Positions 1-6,567 of a stretch of 13,353 nt of DNA are shown here, piece after piece; the first letter of the stretch is position 1, and the number at the start of each line of letters is the position of its first letter. Made by a program: the position numbers and the translations under genes. This stretch comes from Ignavibacteria bacterium (GTDB lineage: Bacteria; Bacteroidota; Ignavibacteria; Kapaibacteriales; UBA4661): positions 1 to 13,353 of the forward strand of contig JAAFHM010000081.1 of the NCBI GenBank assembly GCA_013298375.1. The letters are read 5' to 3'. A model generated the notes under the pieces. It saw only the letters and a list, made by a program, of their open reading frames with translations. It made no database searches and had not been told where the DNA came from.

Positions 1-49
1 CATCGGTCAAGCCGTACGCCTGGGCGGCATTTTGTGCTTTGGTTGCCAT
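1..49 (-). CDS. N-terminal fragment of an unidentified protein (truncated by window edge)
   Basis: An ATG on the minus strand (47-49) opens a frame that stays open to the left edge and gives 16 residues, MATKAQNAAQAYGLTD. It lies downstream of the pnp terminator in the same orientation, so it would be a separate transcription unit. No Shine-Dalgarno is visible; the start context is GACT-ATG, which matches other starts in this window. The short AYGLTD stretch recalls the N-terminus of some ATP-dependent phosphoenolpyruvate carboxykinases, but 16 residues cannot support a name and this is only a guess. Confidence 0.4.
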   Translation of the reverse strand, partial: MATKAQNAAQAYGLTD

Positions 50-75
50 AGTCTTTGATGCTTGAGTGGTAAAAA

Positions 76-444
76 ATGGAATTTGTCTGCTATTTTCCAT
101 TTACACAAAACAATTTACACACTCGTTTTTATTTTACGCCTTTCGTAAGTTTTGTATGGTACAGAGGTCTTCAGCAATTAACTTCTTTTCTGCTTACCTT
201 AGGAGAGACAGCACGGTTTCGGCAGATTTATCCTAATCTTGAGCAATTCAACTCTACTGCTGTTTTATATGCGTTTGACATTGCAATATGGGATTACATA
301 GTCATGAACAATGGTCGGCTTAGTGGTACAAGTGATTCATTTGCCTATATTTCTCAGCTTACGGCGATACGCGGCAACATCAAAGGCGACGGCATCGGCT
401 TACTTATCGGTGTAGCAACTTCCCGCACTCCGCTGAAAAAGTAG
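76..444 (+). CDS. Doubtful hypothetical protein, 122 residues
   Basis: This is an open frame of 122 codons on the plus strand in an otherwise gene-free stretch (50-478). It is rich in aromatic residues (F, Y, W) in the first two thirds. It ends with a different-looking segment (IKGDGIGLLIGVA) followed by a basic end. I recognise no family, signal peptide or clear membrane helix. No ribosome binding site precedes the ATG, but that is normal here. The frame is antiparallel to the flanking minus-strand genes and would overlap the region expected to carry the promoter of the leftmost gene. It could be a real small gene, a decayed remnant or chance. Apart from this frame I see nothing else in 50-478. 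Confidence 0.22.
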   Translation: MEFVCYFPFTQNNLHTRFYFTPFVSFVWYRGLQQLTSFLLTLGETARFRQIYPNLEQFNSTAVLYAFDIAIWDYIVMNNGRLSGTSDSFAYISQLTAIRGNIKGDGIGLLIGVATSRTPLKK

Positions 445-472
445 TCAATAAACGCGCAGAAACACATATCCC

Positions 473-514
473 AAAAAGAAAATCCGCTTGAAACCAAGAT
501 TTCAAGCGGATTTT
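473..514 (-). terminator. Rho-independent terminator of pnp
   Basis: A perfect 15-bp inverted repeat (479-493 with 500-514) has a 6-base loop, CCAAGA on the plus strand. Read on the minus strand, the hairpin is followed by TTTTCTTTTT, a good U-tract. It begins 37 bases beyond the pnp stop codon and should end the pnp transcript. Read on the plus strand there is only a short T run, so it is mainly a minus-strand signal. Confidence 0.9.
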
Positions 515-550
515 CGCGTATTGTTACCATTTGTTCATGCAGATCAGATA

Positions 551-2884
551 TTACCGACGATAACCGCCGCCGCCATCACGACCGCCGCCGCCATCGCGTC
601 CGCCACCACCGCCATCACGACCGCCGCCACCGCCGCCACGATAGCCGCCGCCATCACGACCGCCACCGCCGCCACGATAACCACCGCCATCACGACCACC
701 GCCGCCGCCACGGTAACCACCACCATCGCCGCTCCGCTCACGACGTGGTTCTTCCACGTAGCCTTCGGGGGCTTGCATGAGGACTTTGCGGCTCAGACGG
801 AATTTGCCGTCAGGCTGGATTTCGAGGAGTTTTACGTCAACGCGATCACCAACTTTGAACACATCACCGACATATTCCACGCGGTTGTAATCAATTTGCG
901 AGACGTGGAGCAGACCTTTGGTTTTTGGTAGGAATTCGATAATTGCGCCCAAGCCTTCGCGGATTTCTACGACTTTCGCGTTATAGACTTCGCCCTCTTC
1001 CGGCTTGCGGGTAAGCTGGCGAATCGTAGCGATTGCTCGGTCAGCATCTTCCTGCGACGTAGCAGCAATGCGGACTTTACCATCGTCTTCGATTTCAATT
1101 TCCGTGTTCGTGTCTTTGGTAAGCTGACGAATTGTCTCGCCGCCGGAACCAATAACCGCGCCGATGGCGCTCACTGGAATTTCAATCACCGTAAAGCGTG
1201 GTGCGTATGGCGACAAATCAGGACGACCTTCGGAAATAACTTCGTTCATTTTCGAGAGAATGTGCAAACGCCCTTCTTTTGCTTGTTCGAGCGCTTTTTT
1301 GATAACGTCGAACGAGATTCCTTGTACTTTCATATCCATTTGGCAAGCCGTGATGCCGTCTTTGGTGCCGCAGACTTTGAAGTCCATATCACCCAAAAAG
1401 TCTTCATCACCCAAAATATCGCTCAAAATCGCCACGCGGTCGCCTTCTTTAATGAGGCCCATCGCAATACCCGAGACCGGCTTTTTAAGCGGTACTCCGG
1501 CATCGAACATTGCCAGTGTGCCAGAGCAAACGGTCGCCATGGAGGACGAACCATTCGACATAAGCACGTCCGAAACGATGCGAATCGTGTACGGGAACTC
1601 ATCCTCATTCGGCAGAAGCGAGTAGAAAGAGCGCTCTGCAAGATTGCCGTGTCCGATTTCGCGGCGACTTGTTCCCATGATGCGCTTCACTTCGTTGGTG
1701 CTGTATGGCGGGAAGTTGTAATGCAGGAGGAATTTTTTGTCGTATTTCGGCATAAGCCCGTCAATCATCTGTTCGTCAGACTTTGTGCCAAGCGTTACGG
1801 TGCCAAGACTTTGCGTCTCGCCGCGTGTGAAAAGTGCTGAACCGTGTGTGCGAGGAAGTACGCCAACTTCGACCGAGATTGGGCGAATTTCGGTGGTTGT
1901 CCGTCCGTCCAAACGTTTGTTGTCTGCAAGAATCATCTCGCGCATCTCGTAATACTCAATGTCGCTGGCAATATCACCCAAAACTTTGCCGACATCGAAG
2001 CCGGGAAACTTCTCTGCGCGGGTTTCTTCCGGGAATTCTTCAGCAGCTTTTTCGGTGAGCATTGTCATAAGCTCTTTGCGGCGCGTTGTGCGGTCTTCTT
2101 TGGATGCAAAATCACGCATTTGTTTGCGGACAAGTTCGCGGGCGTGTTTTTCAACGAAATCCGTGAGTTCTTGCGGGCGCTCGACAGGTGTGAACTCTAC
2201 TTTTTCATTGTGCGTCAGCGCATAGAGTTTATTTTGCAAGTCGTTTAATTGTCTGATGGCATCATGCCCAAAAGCAAGTGCGTCAATAAATACCTGCTCG
2301 GAGATTTCGGTCGCTTCGCCTTCAACCATGACGATAGAAGCATCCGTACCGGCAAGAATAATTTCCAATTCTGCGCCTTCCAACTGTGCTTTGGTCGGGT
2401 TGGCGATAAATACGCCGTCTTTGCGGCAAACGCGCACTTCGGAAACAGGACCCGCGAAGGGAATGGACGAAAGCATCAGCGCTGCCGAAGCCGCAACCAT
2501 AGCGATAGTGTCGCTATCGTATTGCAAATCATAGGAAAACACCGTAGCAATAATCTGGGTTTCGCGTCGCCAGGTCTCAGGAAACATCGGGCGTGTAGGG
2601 CGGTCAATAAGACGGGCGGTGAGGATTTCGCGGTCAGAAGGACGACCTTCGCGCTTCAAAAATCCGCCGGGGATTTTGCCTGCCGAAGCAGTCTTTTCGC
2701 GGTATTCCACCGTGAGCGGCATGAAATCAAGCGGGGAGTCTTTGCTGGCAGCGATAGCGGTTACAAGCACCATCGTGTCGCCGTGCCGCACCATGACGGC
2801 TCCATCAGCAAGCTGCGCAAACCGCCCTGTTTCGAGCGAAAGCGTCGACCCGTTCATTTCCATAGAAACAACGTGTTTTGTCAT
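551..2884 (-). CDS. pnp: Polyribonucleotide nucleotidyltransferase (PNPase)
   Basis: This phosphorolytic 3'-5' exoribonuclease releases nucleoside diphosphates and acts in mRNA turnover as a ring-shaped trimer in the cytoplasm. The 777 residues show two RNase PH-like cores. The first carries FLKREGRPSDRE at about 75-86; the second carries the catalytic LGDEDFLGDMDF at 491-502 with the expected aspartates. A KH domain follows (about 563-620, GxxG loop GSGG at 579-582), then an S1 domain (about 629-700). Residues 714-777 form a Gly/Arg/Asp tail built from DGGGYRGGGGGR-type repeats, which is not part of the usual enzyme of about 700 residues. The start MTKHVVSMEMNG fits the family N-terminus. 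There is no Shine-Dalgarno; the upstream sequence is pyrimidine-rich. It lies downstream of rpsO, as in many bacteria, but a terminator and a 174-base leader separate the two, implying separate control. Identity is near certain. Confidence 0.98.
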   Translation of the reverse strand: MTKHVVSMEMNGSTLSLETGRFAQLADGAVMVRHGDTMVLVTAIAASKDSPLDFMPLTVEYREKTASAGKIPGGFLKREGRPSDREILTARLIDRPTRPMFPETWRRETQIIATVFSYDLQYDSDTIAMVAASAALMLSSIPFAGPVSEVRVCRKDGVFIANPTKAQLEGAELEIILAGTDASIVMVEGEATEISEQVFIDALAFGHDAIRQLNDLQNKLYALTHNEKVEFTPVERPQELTDFVEKHARELVRKQMRDFASKEDRTTRRKELMTMLTEKAAEEFPEETRAEKFPGFDVGKVLGDIASDIEYYEMREMILADNKRLDGRTTTEIRPISVEVGVLPRTHGSALFTRGETQSLGTVTLGTKSDEQMIDGLMPKYDKKFLLHYNFPPYSTNEVKRIMGTSRREIGHGNLAERSFYSLLPNEDEFPYTIRIVSDVLMSNGSSSMATVCSGTLAMFDAGVPLKKPVSGIAMGLIKEGDRVAILSDILGDEDFLGDMDFKVCGTKDGITACQMDMKVQGISFDVIKKALEQAKEGRLHILSKMNEVISEGRPDLSPYAPRFTVIEIPVSAIGAVIGSGGETIRQLTKDTNTEIEIEDDGKVRIAATSQEDADRAIATIRQLTRKPEEGEVYNAKVVEIREGLGAIIEFLPKTKGLLHVSQIDYNRVEYVGDVFKVGDRVDVKLLEIQPDGKFRLSRKVLMQAPEGYVEEPRRERSGDGGGYRGGGGGRDGGGYRGGGGGRDGGGYRGGGGGGRDGGGGGRDGGGGRDGGGGYRR
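554..727 (-). repeat. Tandem repeat encoding Gly-rich RGG/RDGGG tail of PNPase
   Basis: On the minus strand this stretch encodes three successive units of the form DGGGYRGGGGGR (the third with one extra Gly), then shortened units DGGGGGR and DGGGGR, and finally DGGGGYRR before the stop. The unit is 36 bases, degenerating to 21 and 18. The low complexity leaves both strands open here, so overlapping frames in this stretch should not be taken as genes. Unit-number variation between strains would be expected. Confidence 0.93.
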
Positions 2885-2942
2885 AACAAAAGGAAAAATA
2901 AGAATGTAATAGACATTTCCCCACGCCTTGACATAAAACGAA

Positions 2943-2999
2943 CCGCGTACCGACTATCGGCTGGAAAAGTAGCCATCGTGAAAAACAGTCGGAACGCGG
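2943..2999 (-). promoter_or_regulatory. Long inverted repeat in the pnp leader
   Basis: Bases 2943-2955 and 2987-2999 are 13-base arms that pair with a single mismatch. The 31-base interval between them contains a further 4-bp GGCT/AGCC stem (2959-2962 with 2971-2974). The structure lies between the rpsO terminator and the pnp start, 58 bases upstream of the pnp ATG. In enterobacteria the pnp leader folds into a stem cut by RNase III and then used by PNPase for autoregulation. A similar role here is inferred from position and shape only. I found no convincing promoter in this leader. Confidence 0.5.
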
Positions 3000-3053
3000 G
3001 GCGTTTCTGGCAACAACATGGGGGAGAATTGAGCGTATTCGGTTGTGTCAAAT

Positions 3054-3095
3054 CAGAAAAACAAATAGTCCGCTTTGTGGGCGGACTATTTGTTT
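3054..3095 (-). terminator. Terminator or attenuator between rpsO and pnp
   Basis: Bases 3059-3073 pair perfectly with 3081-3095 (15 bp) around a 7-base loop. On the minus strand the GC-rich stem core is followed by TTTTTCTG, partly within the stem base. It lies just after the rpsO stop codon. The usual reading is a rho-independent terminator after rpsO, so pnp would depend on read-through or on its own promoter in 2885-3053. Confidence 0.8.
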
Positions 3096-3103
3096 GAAAT
3101 TGT

Positions 3104-3370
3104 TTACTTACGCAGAGAAAGTGCCGCAACGACAGCGCGATAGCGCGTAATGTCGTTTGCTTGCAAGTAACTGAGCATTTTGCGACGCTGACCAACCAGT
3201 TTCAGCAAGCCACGACGCGAGTGATTGTCTTTTTTGTGTTTTTCGAGGTGTCCGGCAAGTGCGTTGATGTGTTCTGTGAGCAAGGCAACTTGTACTTCCG
3301 GCTTGCCGGTATTTGCTGATGCGCCGCCGAATTGCTTCACAATTTCCGCTTTGCGTTCTTGAGTAACCAT
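3104..3370 (-). CDS. rpsO: 30S ribosomal protein S15
   Basis: The 88 residues match the normal length of S15, a primary binder of the central domain of 16S rRNA. The family signatures are clear: FGGASANTGKPEVQVALLT near 14-32, the H-x-KD-x-HSRRGLL segment at 45-56, LVGQRRKMLSYL at 58-69 and ITRYR near 74-78. The start at 3370 is preferred over a further upstream ATG in the same frame (ending 3457) because it gives the family N-terminus and has a GGAG motif at the right distance. The gene is 41 bases downstream of ribF and ends just before a terminator. S15 often represses its own mRNA; no such structure is evident here. Confidence 0.97.
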   Translation of the reverse strand: MVTQERKAEIVKQFGGASANTGKPEVQVALLTEHINALAGHLEKHKKDNHSRRGLLKLVGQRRKMLSYLQANDITRYRAVVAALSLRK

Positions 3371-3374
3371 TATG

Positions 3375-3379
3375 TCTCC
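3375..3379 (-). promoter_or_regulatory. Shine-Dalgarno site of rpsO
   Basis: On the minus strand GGAGA lies 4 bases before the rpsO ATG. It is one of only two clear, well-placed Shine-Dalgarno sites in the window (the other is at rbfA), and it fixes the S15 start. Confidence 0.7.
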
Positions 3380-3411
3380 GATGTGAGTTAAAGTATTGTA
3401 ATAAATGATAA

Positions 3412-4368
3412 TTAAAACGGTTTTCCTTGTTTGATATTTTCGATAGCTTGCGAACATTCATCGCGGTCAGCGACAATCTGCTCGAAAAACAGCCCTGTGC
3501 TTTCAAATTTACGCTCATTACGAATAAATTTCAGAAAAGCGACCATAATTTCGCGGTCATAGAGCATTTTGTTCCAATCGAAAAAGTGAACTTCGAGGCG
3601 CGGATGAATATCGTCGGTAAAGGTTGGGCGAATACCGACGTTTGCCATGCCATAGACGTTTTTACCGTCAATATAGGCAGAAACGAGATAAACACCATTT
3701 TTGGGAAGCAATTTTTGCGGTTCGCTTGGTTCGATATTTGCCGTTGGAAGTCCAAGTTTTCTACCGCGTCCGTCGCCTTCAACGACCTTTCCACCGACCA
3801 AATAAGGGAACCCCAGAAGCGTATTTGCGCGTGCGATGTCGCCCGCAGCTATGGCTTTGCGGACTTTGGTACTGCTAATGGTTTCGCCTTCCAAATCCAT
3901 AATCGGCGCTTTTTCAACGCTAAAACGGAGTTCACCACTAAGCGTTGTGAGCAAATCTTCGGTGCCTTGGCGATTATTACCAAAGGCGTGGTCGTAGCCG
4001 ATGACCATATGTTTCATGTTGAGTTTTGCCACGAGATAATCCCGGACAAACTGCTCTGCACCTATCTGCGAGAACTCTTTGGTAAAAGGGATAACCAGTA
4101 CGCCGTCTATACCAAGTTGGCTCAAAAGCTGCGTCCGCTCACGAATAGTCGTCAGAAGCTCAACAGGCGGGCGGTTGGGCTTTTGCAAGACAATTTGCGG
4201 ATGCGGATGAAAGGTCAGCAGTAAGGTTTTGGCGTTTAACGTTTTTGCCCGCTCTTTGAGCAAATTGATAAGCGATAAATGCCCTTTGTGCAAGCCATCA
4301 AAGGTGCCGATAGTCAGCACAGTGGCTTGATTCTGCGGAACTTCATCGAAGGAATGATAGACGACCAT
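3412..4368 (-). CDS. ribF: Bifunctional riboflavin kinase / FAD synthetase
   Basis: This enzyme phosphorylates riboflavin to FMN and adenylylates FMN to FAD in the cytoplasm. The 318 residues match the usual 305-320. The N-terminal FAD synthetase half has the nucleotidyltransferase motif GTFDGLHKGH at 21-30 and ISSTKVR at 164-170. The C-terminal riboflavin kinase half has GRGRKLGLPTANI at about 200-212, GVYLV at 225-229, MANVGIRPTF at 241-250 and the EVHFFDW segment at 259-265. It lies between the secreted protein gene and rpsO, a common place in the truB-ribF-rpsO order. No FMN riboswitch is recognisable upstream. Instead, the 22 bases before the start form a small hairpin motif shared with the 49-residue ORF at 11971-12120. 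Confidence 0.96.
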   Translation of the reverse strand: MVVYHSFDEVPQNQATVLTIGTFDGLHKGHLSLINLLKERAKTLNAKTLLLTFHPHPQIVLQKPNRPPVELLTTIRERTQLLSQLGIDGVLVIPFTKEFSQIGAEQFVRDYLVAKLNMKHMVIGYDHAFGNNRQGTEDLLTTLSGELRFSVEKAPIMDLEGETISSTKVRKAIAAGDIARANTLLGFPYLVGGKVVEGDGRGRKLGLPTANIEPSEPQKLLPKNGVYLVSAYIDGKNVYGMANVGIRPTFTDDIHPRLEVHFFDWNKMLYDREIMVAFLKFIRNERKFESTGLFFEQIVADRDECSQAIENIKQGKPF

Positions 4369-4390
4369 AGCAAAAAGCTATCTTTCGGTA
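4369..4390 (-). promoter_or_regulatory. Pre-start hairpin motif of ribF
   Basis: Immediately before the ribF ATG the mRNA reads UACCGAAAGAUAGC, then five U, then GCU and the AUG. AUAGC and GCUAU can pair, so the first bases of the start codon sit in a 5-bp stem. The same motif, with a loop three bases shorter and one substitution, precedes the small ORF ending at 12120. A role in translation control is inferred. A little further upstream, 4408-4412 and 4420-4424 form another 5-bp stem. Confidence 0.4.
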
Positions 4391-4526
4391 AAAGGCGTTA
4401 AATGAATCACGTACAAACGACGTGTAAAATTTTCAAAGCTACGAAGTTACGAATTATTACAGAATCCACCAGCGATTTTTTTTCGATGCCGTTCTTTCGG
4501 AAAAGAATGTCGGCCACTATTTAGGT

Positions 4527-4629
4527 ACGAGGGTCTCGCTTCCTAGCGAGGCTCTCGGTGCGGTACGGCATAACACACAACGATGCGCCTTTCAGAAACG
4601 AGAGCCTGCCTAAGAAGGCAGACCCTCGT
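4527..4629. repeat. REP-like pair of inverted 31-base hairpins
   Basis: Copy 1 (4527-4557) and copy 2 (4599-4629) are inverted relative to each other, with a 41-base spacer. Each folds on itself into a 13-bp stem with a tetraloop, 11 Watson-Crick pairs plus two G-T wobbles. Aligned in the same direction, the copies match at 26 of 31 bases. Four of the five differences are two compensatory pair swaps in the upper stem (CG/GC for GC/CG), and the fifth is in the loop. This is the form of REP/BIME elements or ends of IS200/IS605-type elements. It lies in the 290-base gap between the secreted protein gene and ribF. No transposase or REP-associated tyrosine transposase is in the window. Confidence 0.75.
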
Positions 4630-4658
4630 CCAGCACCTGAATACTTACGAATCTCATC

Positions 4659-5249
4659 TCAAAACCGAAAACGATCATTGATGGTGCGCACAACTTGGAG
4701 AAACTGCCAGACATTGCGCGTCATTTCTTCGCCAAACTGCTCTTTAATATAGTTATCCATATTTTCTTTGGTCTTTTTCTGCACATCCACCATAAAGCGA
4801 ATATTTTTGCTTTTTTCGTCTTTCTCGACCGTCAAACTCTGCATCCAATCTGCATAAACGAGTCGCTGTGCGGGTTCTGAGTCGAGAAGTTTGGGGAAAT
4901 CCAACACTTTTTTCAGGACTTGAAGCTCTTTGGGTTTGAGTTTTGTCAAAATACTGTCGCGCCGCCCCGATACCGTATGAAATTGAAACGACACCACCCC
5001 ATTTTCTTCAATGGTCAGCAGTGTCTCGTAGCCTTCGGGGCGAGCAAGAATATTCCGCGATTCAAAAAAAATGCGGAGCGCTTTACTCGGTTTTGCCTTG
5101 GCAGCGCCGTCGGAGACCTTTTGGGTTGCAGAAGTTGTGCTTGTGGCAACAACGCGGCGAGTCGCAGTCGTCGAGGAGGTTTCCTGAGCAAATGTCTTTG
5201 CCGAAACTGCACACAGCAGTATCAGTGCGGCAATAACAAAAGTTTTCAT
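4659..5249 (-). CDS. Secreted protein of unknown function in the translation cluster
   Basis: The 196 residues begin with a clear Sec signal peptide: MKTF, a hydrophobic core IAALILLCAVSA, and a likely cleavage after A21 in KTFA-QE. The -1 residue before the core cysteine is Leu, so a lipoprotein is unlikely. A Ser/Thr/Ala-rich linker (about 24-55) leads into a compact mixed domain (about 58-196) with LLTIEENGVVSFQF, then LKPKELQVLKKVLDFPKLL, a strand-like second half, and a C-terminal helix. I do not recognise a named family. The layout (strand with Gly turn, then L-x-x-x-E-L-x-x-L-x-x-x-L helix) resembles small inhibitor-like or uncharacterised domains, but this is weak. The frame is open farther upstream to 5408, but only the start at 5249 gives a signal peptide. 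The gene follows truB by 85 bases. I am sure it is a gene, not of its job. Confidence 0.85.
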   Translation of the reverse strand: MKTFVIAALILLCAVSAKTFAQETSSTTATRRVVATSTTSATQKVSDGAAKAKPSKALRIFFESRNILARPEGYETLLTIEENGVVSFQFHTVSGRRDSILTKLKPKELQVLKKVLDFPKLLDSEPAQRLVYADWMQSLTVEKDEKSKNIRFMVDVQKKTKENMDNYIKEQFGEEMTRNVWQFLQVVRTINDRFRF

Positions 5250-5334
5250 AGAATATGTCGTCAAGGAGATGTATAAACTGTTGATGAATAGAGATTTTTG
5301 CGAGACAGTTGCAGAGTGTTCCCCATAAAGGAGG

Positions 5335-6084
5335 TTATTTCTGCACCGATGCGTGAAGTTGGGATATTTCCTCGACCATGAGCGCATCTTGGGCAGAATG
5401 CGCCCCAATTCCTGTGCGGCGCAAATCCGCCAAATAGCCGCCTACGCCAAGCATAGCGCCGATATCCCGCGCTAACGACCGAATATACGTGCCTTTGGAA
5501 CACGTGATGGCAAGCGTACAATACGGCAACGCCAACGACTCCACCTCAATCGCATCAATACGGACGTGGCGGGCTTCGCGCTCAATTTCTTGCCCTTTTC
5601 GTGCCATTTTGTAGAGCGGCACACCATTTTTCTTGATCGCTGAAAACATTGGCGGTATTTGCTCAATTTCACCAAGAAAATTTGTCAAAACGCCGCGTAC
5701 CTGCTCACCTGTCAAGGTATCAGTCGGAGTGATATGCTCTTCTTCGGCTTCTGCGTCATCAGTTTTTGTCGTTGCTCCGAGTTTGACGACGGCGCGGTAT
5801 GTTTTGGTTTGTTCTTGAAAGTCATTGATAGATTTCGTCTTTTTGCCAAAACAGACGATAAGCAAGCCCGTTGCAAGTGGGTCGAGCGTTCCGGCATGAC
5901 CAACTTTTTTTATACGCGTTATCCCACGCAACTTTGCGACAACATCAAAAGAAGTCCAATCTTTACCCTTATCCAGCAATGCGACACCGCCCACATCGCT
6001 CAAGCCCTGTAACCATGAGGCATAGAGGGTATGGTCGGAGAGGGCTGTTCGTGTCAATATTTCGGAATTTGCGCCTACCGTCAT
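5335..6084 (-). CDS. truB: tRNA pseudouridine-55 synthase
   Basis: This enzyme isomerises U55 in the T-loop of most tRNAs. The 249 residues carry the family motifs in order: GVALLDKGKDWTSFDVV near 33-49, GHAGTLDPLATGLL at 62-75 with catalytic Asp68, TYRA at 95-98, IPPMFSAIKKNGVPLYKMAR at about 143-162, CSKGTYIRSLARDIG at 195-209 and LRRTGIG at 221-227. It is shorter than the enzyme of about 310 residues from E. coli and ends soon after the catalytic fold, so the C-terminal PUA-like domain is absent or minimal, as in some other bacterial TruB proteins. The start codon overlaps the rbfA stop by four bases (ATGA), implying translational coupling. GAGGA lies 10 bases upstream within rbfA. Confidence 0.97.
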   Translation of the reverse strand: MTVGANSEILTRTALSDHTLYASWLQGLSDVGGVALLDKGKDWTSFDVVAKLRGITRIKKVGHAGTLDPLATGLLIVCFGKKTKSINDFQEQTKTYRAVVKLGATTKTDDAEAEEEHITPTDTLTGEQVRGVLTNFLGEIEQIPPMFSAIKKNGVPLYKMARKGQEIEREARHVRIDAIEVESLALPYCTLAITCSKGTYIRSLARDIGAMLGVGGYLADLRRTGIGAHSAQDALMVEEISQLHASVQK

Positions 6085-6479
6085 ACTTCGGTTTCCTCAT
6101 TGCTACTGGTTTCCAGAGGATCTTCGCTCTGCACTGGTGCAGACGGCGGGACACTTTTGAGCAAGGTATCAATACGGCTGATAGCATCAAGCGTGTCATC
6201 AACGTAAAAATGCAGTTCCGGCGAGAAGCGCAAGCGGAGTTTGTTGCTTATTTGTTTCCGCAGATTGCCCGCACGGTCGCTTACTTTTTCGACGGTTTGC
6301 TGGGGTGAAATTTTCCCGCCAAATACGCTCAAATATACTCGTGCAATGCGCAAATCCGGCGACATTCGCACGTGGGTAACGGTGATGAATCCGGCAGAAA
6401 TCTCTGAAGCAATTTCGGTCAGAGGTCGTGCTAGTGCTTGACGGAGTTCACTGCCAACTTTTTCGGTACGAATGGACAT
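6081..6479 (-). CDS. rbfA: 30S ribosome-binding factor A
   Basis: RbfA is a small KH-fold protein that binds the immature 30S subunit near helix 1 of 16S rRNA and aids its processing. From the chosen start the protein has 132 residues. Family features are RTEKVGSELRQALARPL at 4-20, the strand THVRMSPDLRIARVYLSVFG at 35-54, and LRKQISNKLRLRFSPELHFYVDDTLD at about 73-98. The tail beyond 110 is acidic and Ser/Pro-rich. An ATG 60 bases farther upstream (ending 6539) is in frame, but the start at 6479 gives the normal N-terminus and has AGAGG four bases before it. It overlaps truB by four bases and follows infB by 88. Confidence 0.95.
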   Translation of the reverse strand: MSIRTEKVGSELRQALARPLTEIASEISAGFITVTHVRMSPDLRIARVYLSVFGGKISPQQTVEKVSDRAGNLRKQISNKLRLRFSPELHFYVDDTLDAISRIDTLLKSVPPSAPVQSEDPLETSSNEETEV

Positions 6480-6483
6480 AATG

Positions 6484-6488
6484 CCTCT
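6484..6488 (-). promoter_or_regulatory. Shine-Dalgarno site of rbfA
   Basis: On the minus strand AGAGG sits four bases before the ATG at 6479. It decides between this start and the longer reading from 6539. Confidence 0.65.
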
Positions 6489-6567
6489 AAAATGGGAAGT
6501 GTTGGACGCTAAAGAACAGCGTACATACGCCATGTTCAACGCCCAACACTTTGCAATACGACAATAA

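Noticed and set aside
488..931. Plus-strand and other overlapping frames rich in Ala, Thr, Ile or Val across the PNPase tail
   Set aside because: They are by-products of the GGC/GGT-type repeat encoding the Gly-rich tail; the true frame is pnp on the minus strand.
3041..3052. TTGACA on the minus strand as a -35 box for pnp
   Set aside because: No acceptable -10 box at 16-18 bases; the hexamer overlaps the region just downstream of the rpsO terminator and may be chance.
2249..3097. Long plus-strand frame (282 codons) antisense to the pnp N-terminus
   Set aside because: It lies opposite a highly conserved enzyme gene, has shadow-like composition and runs through the pnp leader and into the rpsO terminator.
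4481..4516. Hairpin with T-run near 4477-4490 as a terminator
   Set aside because: The GCCG/CGGC stem has an asymmetric bulge and the homopolymer lies on the wrong side for minus-strand transcription, where it reads as A.
4369..4526. FMN riboswitch before ribF
   Set aside because: None of the conserved RFN element segments or its multi-branched pairing could be recognised; only small hairpins are present.
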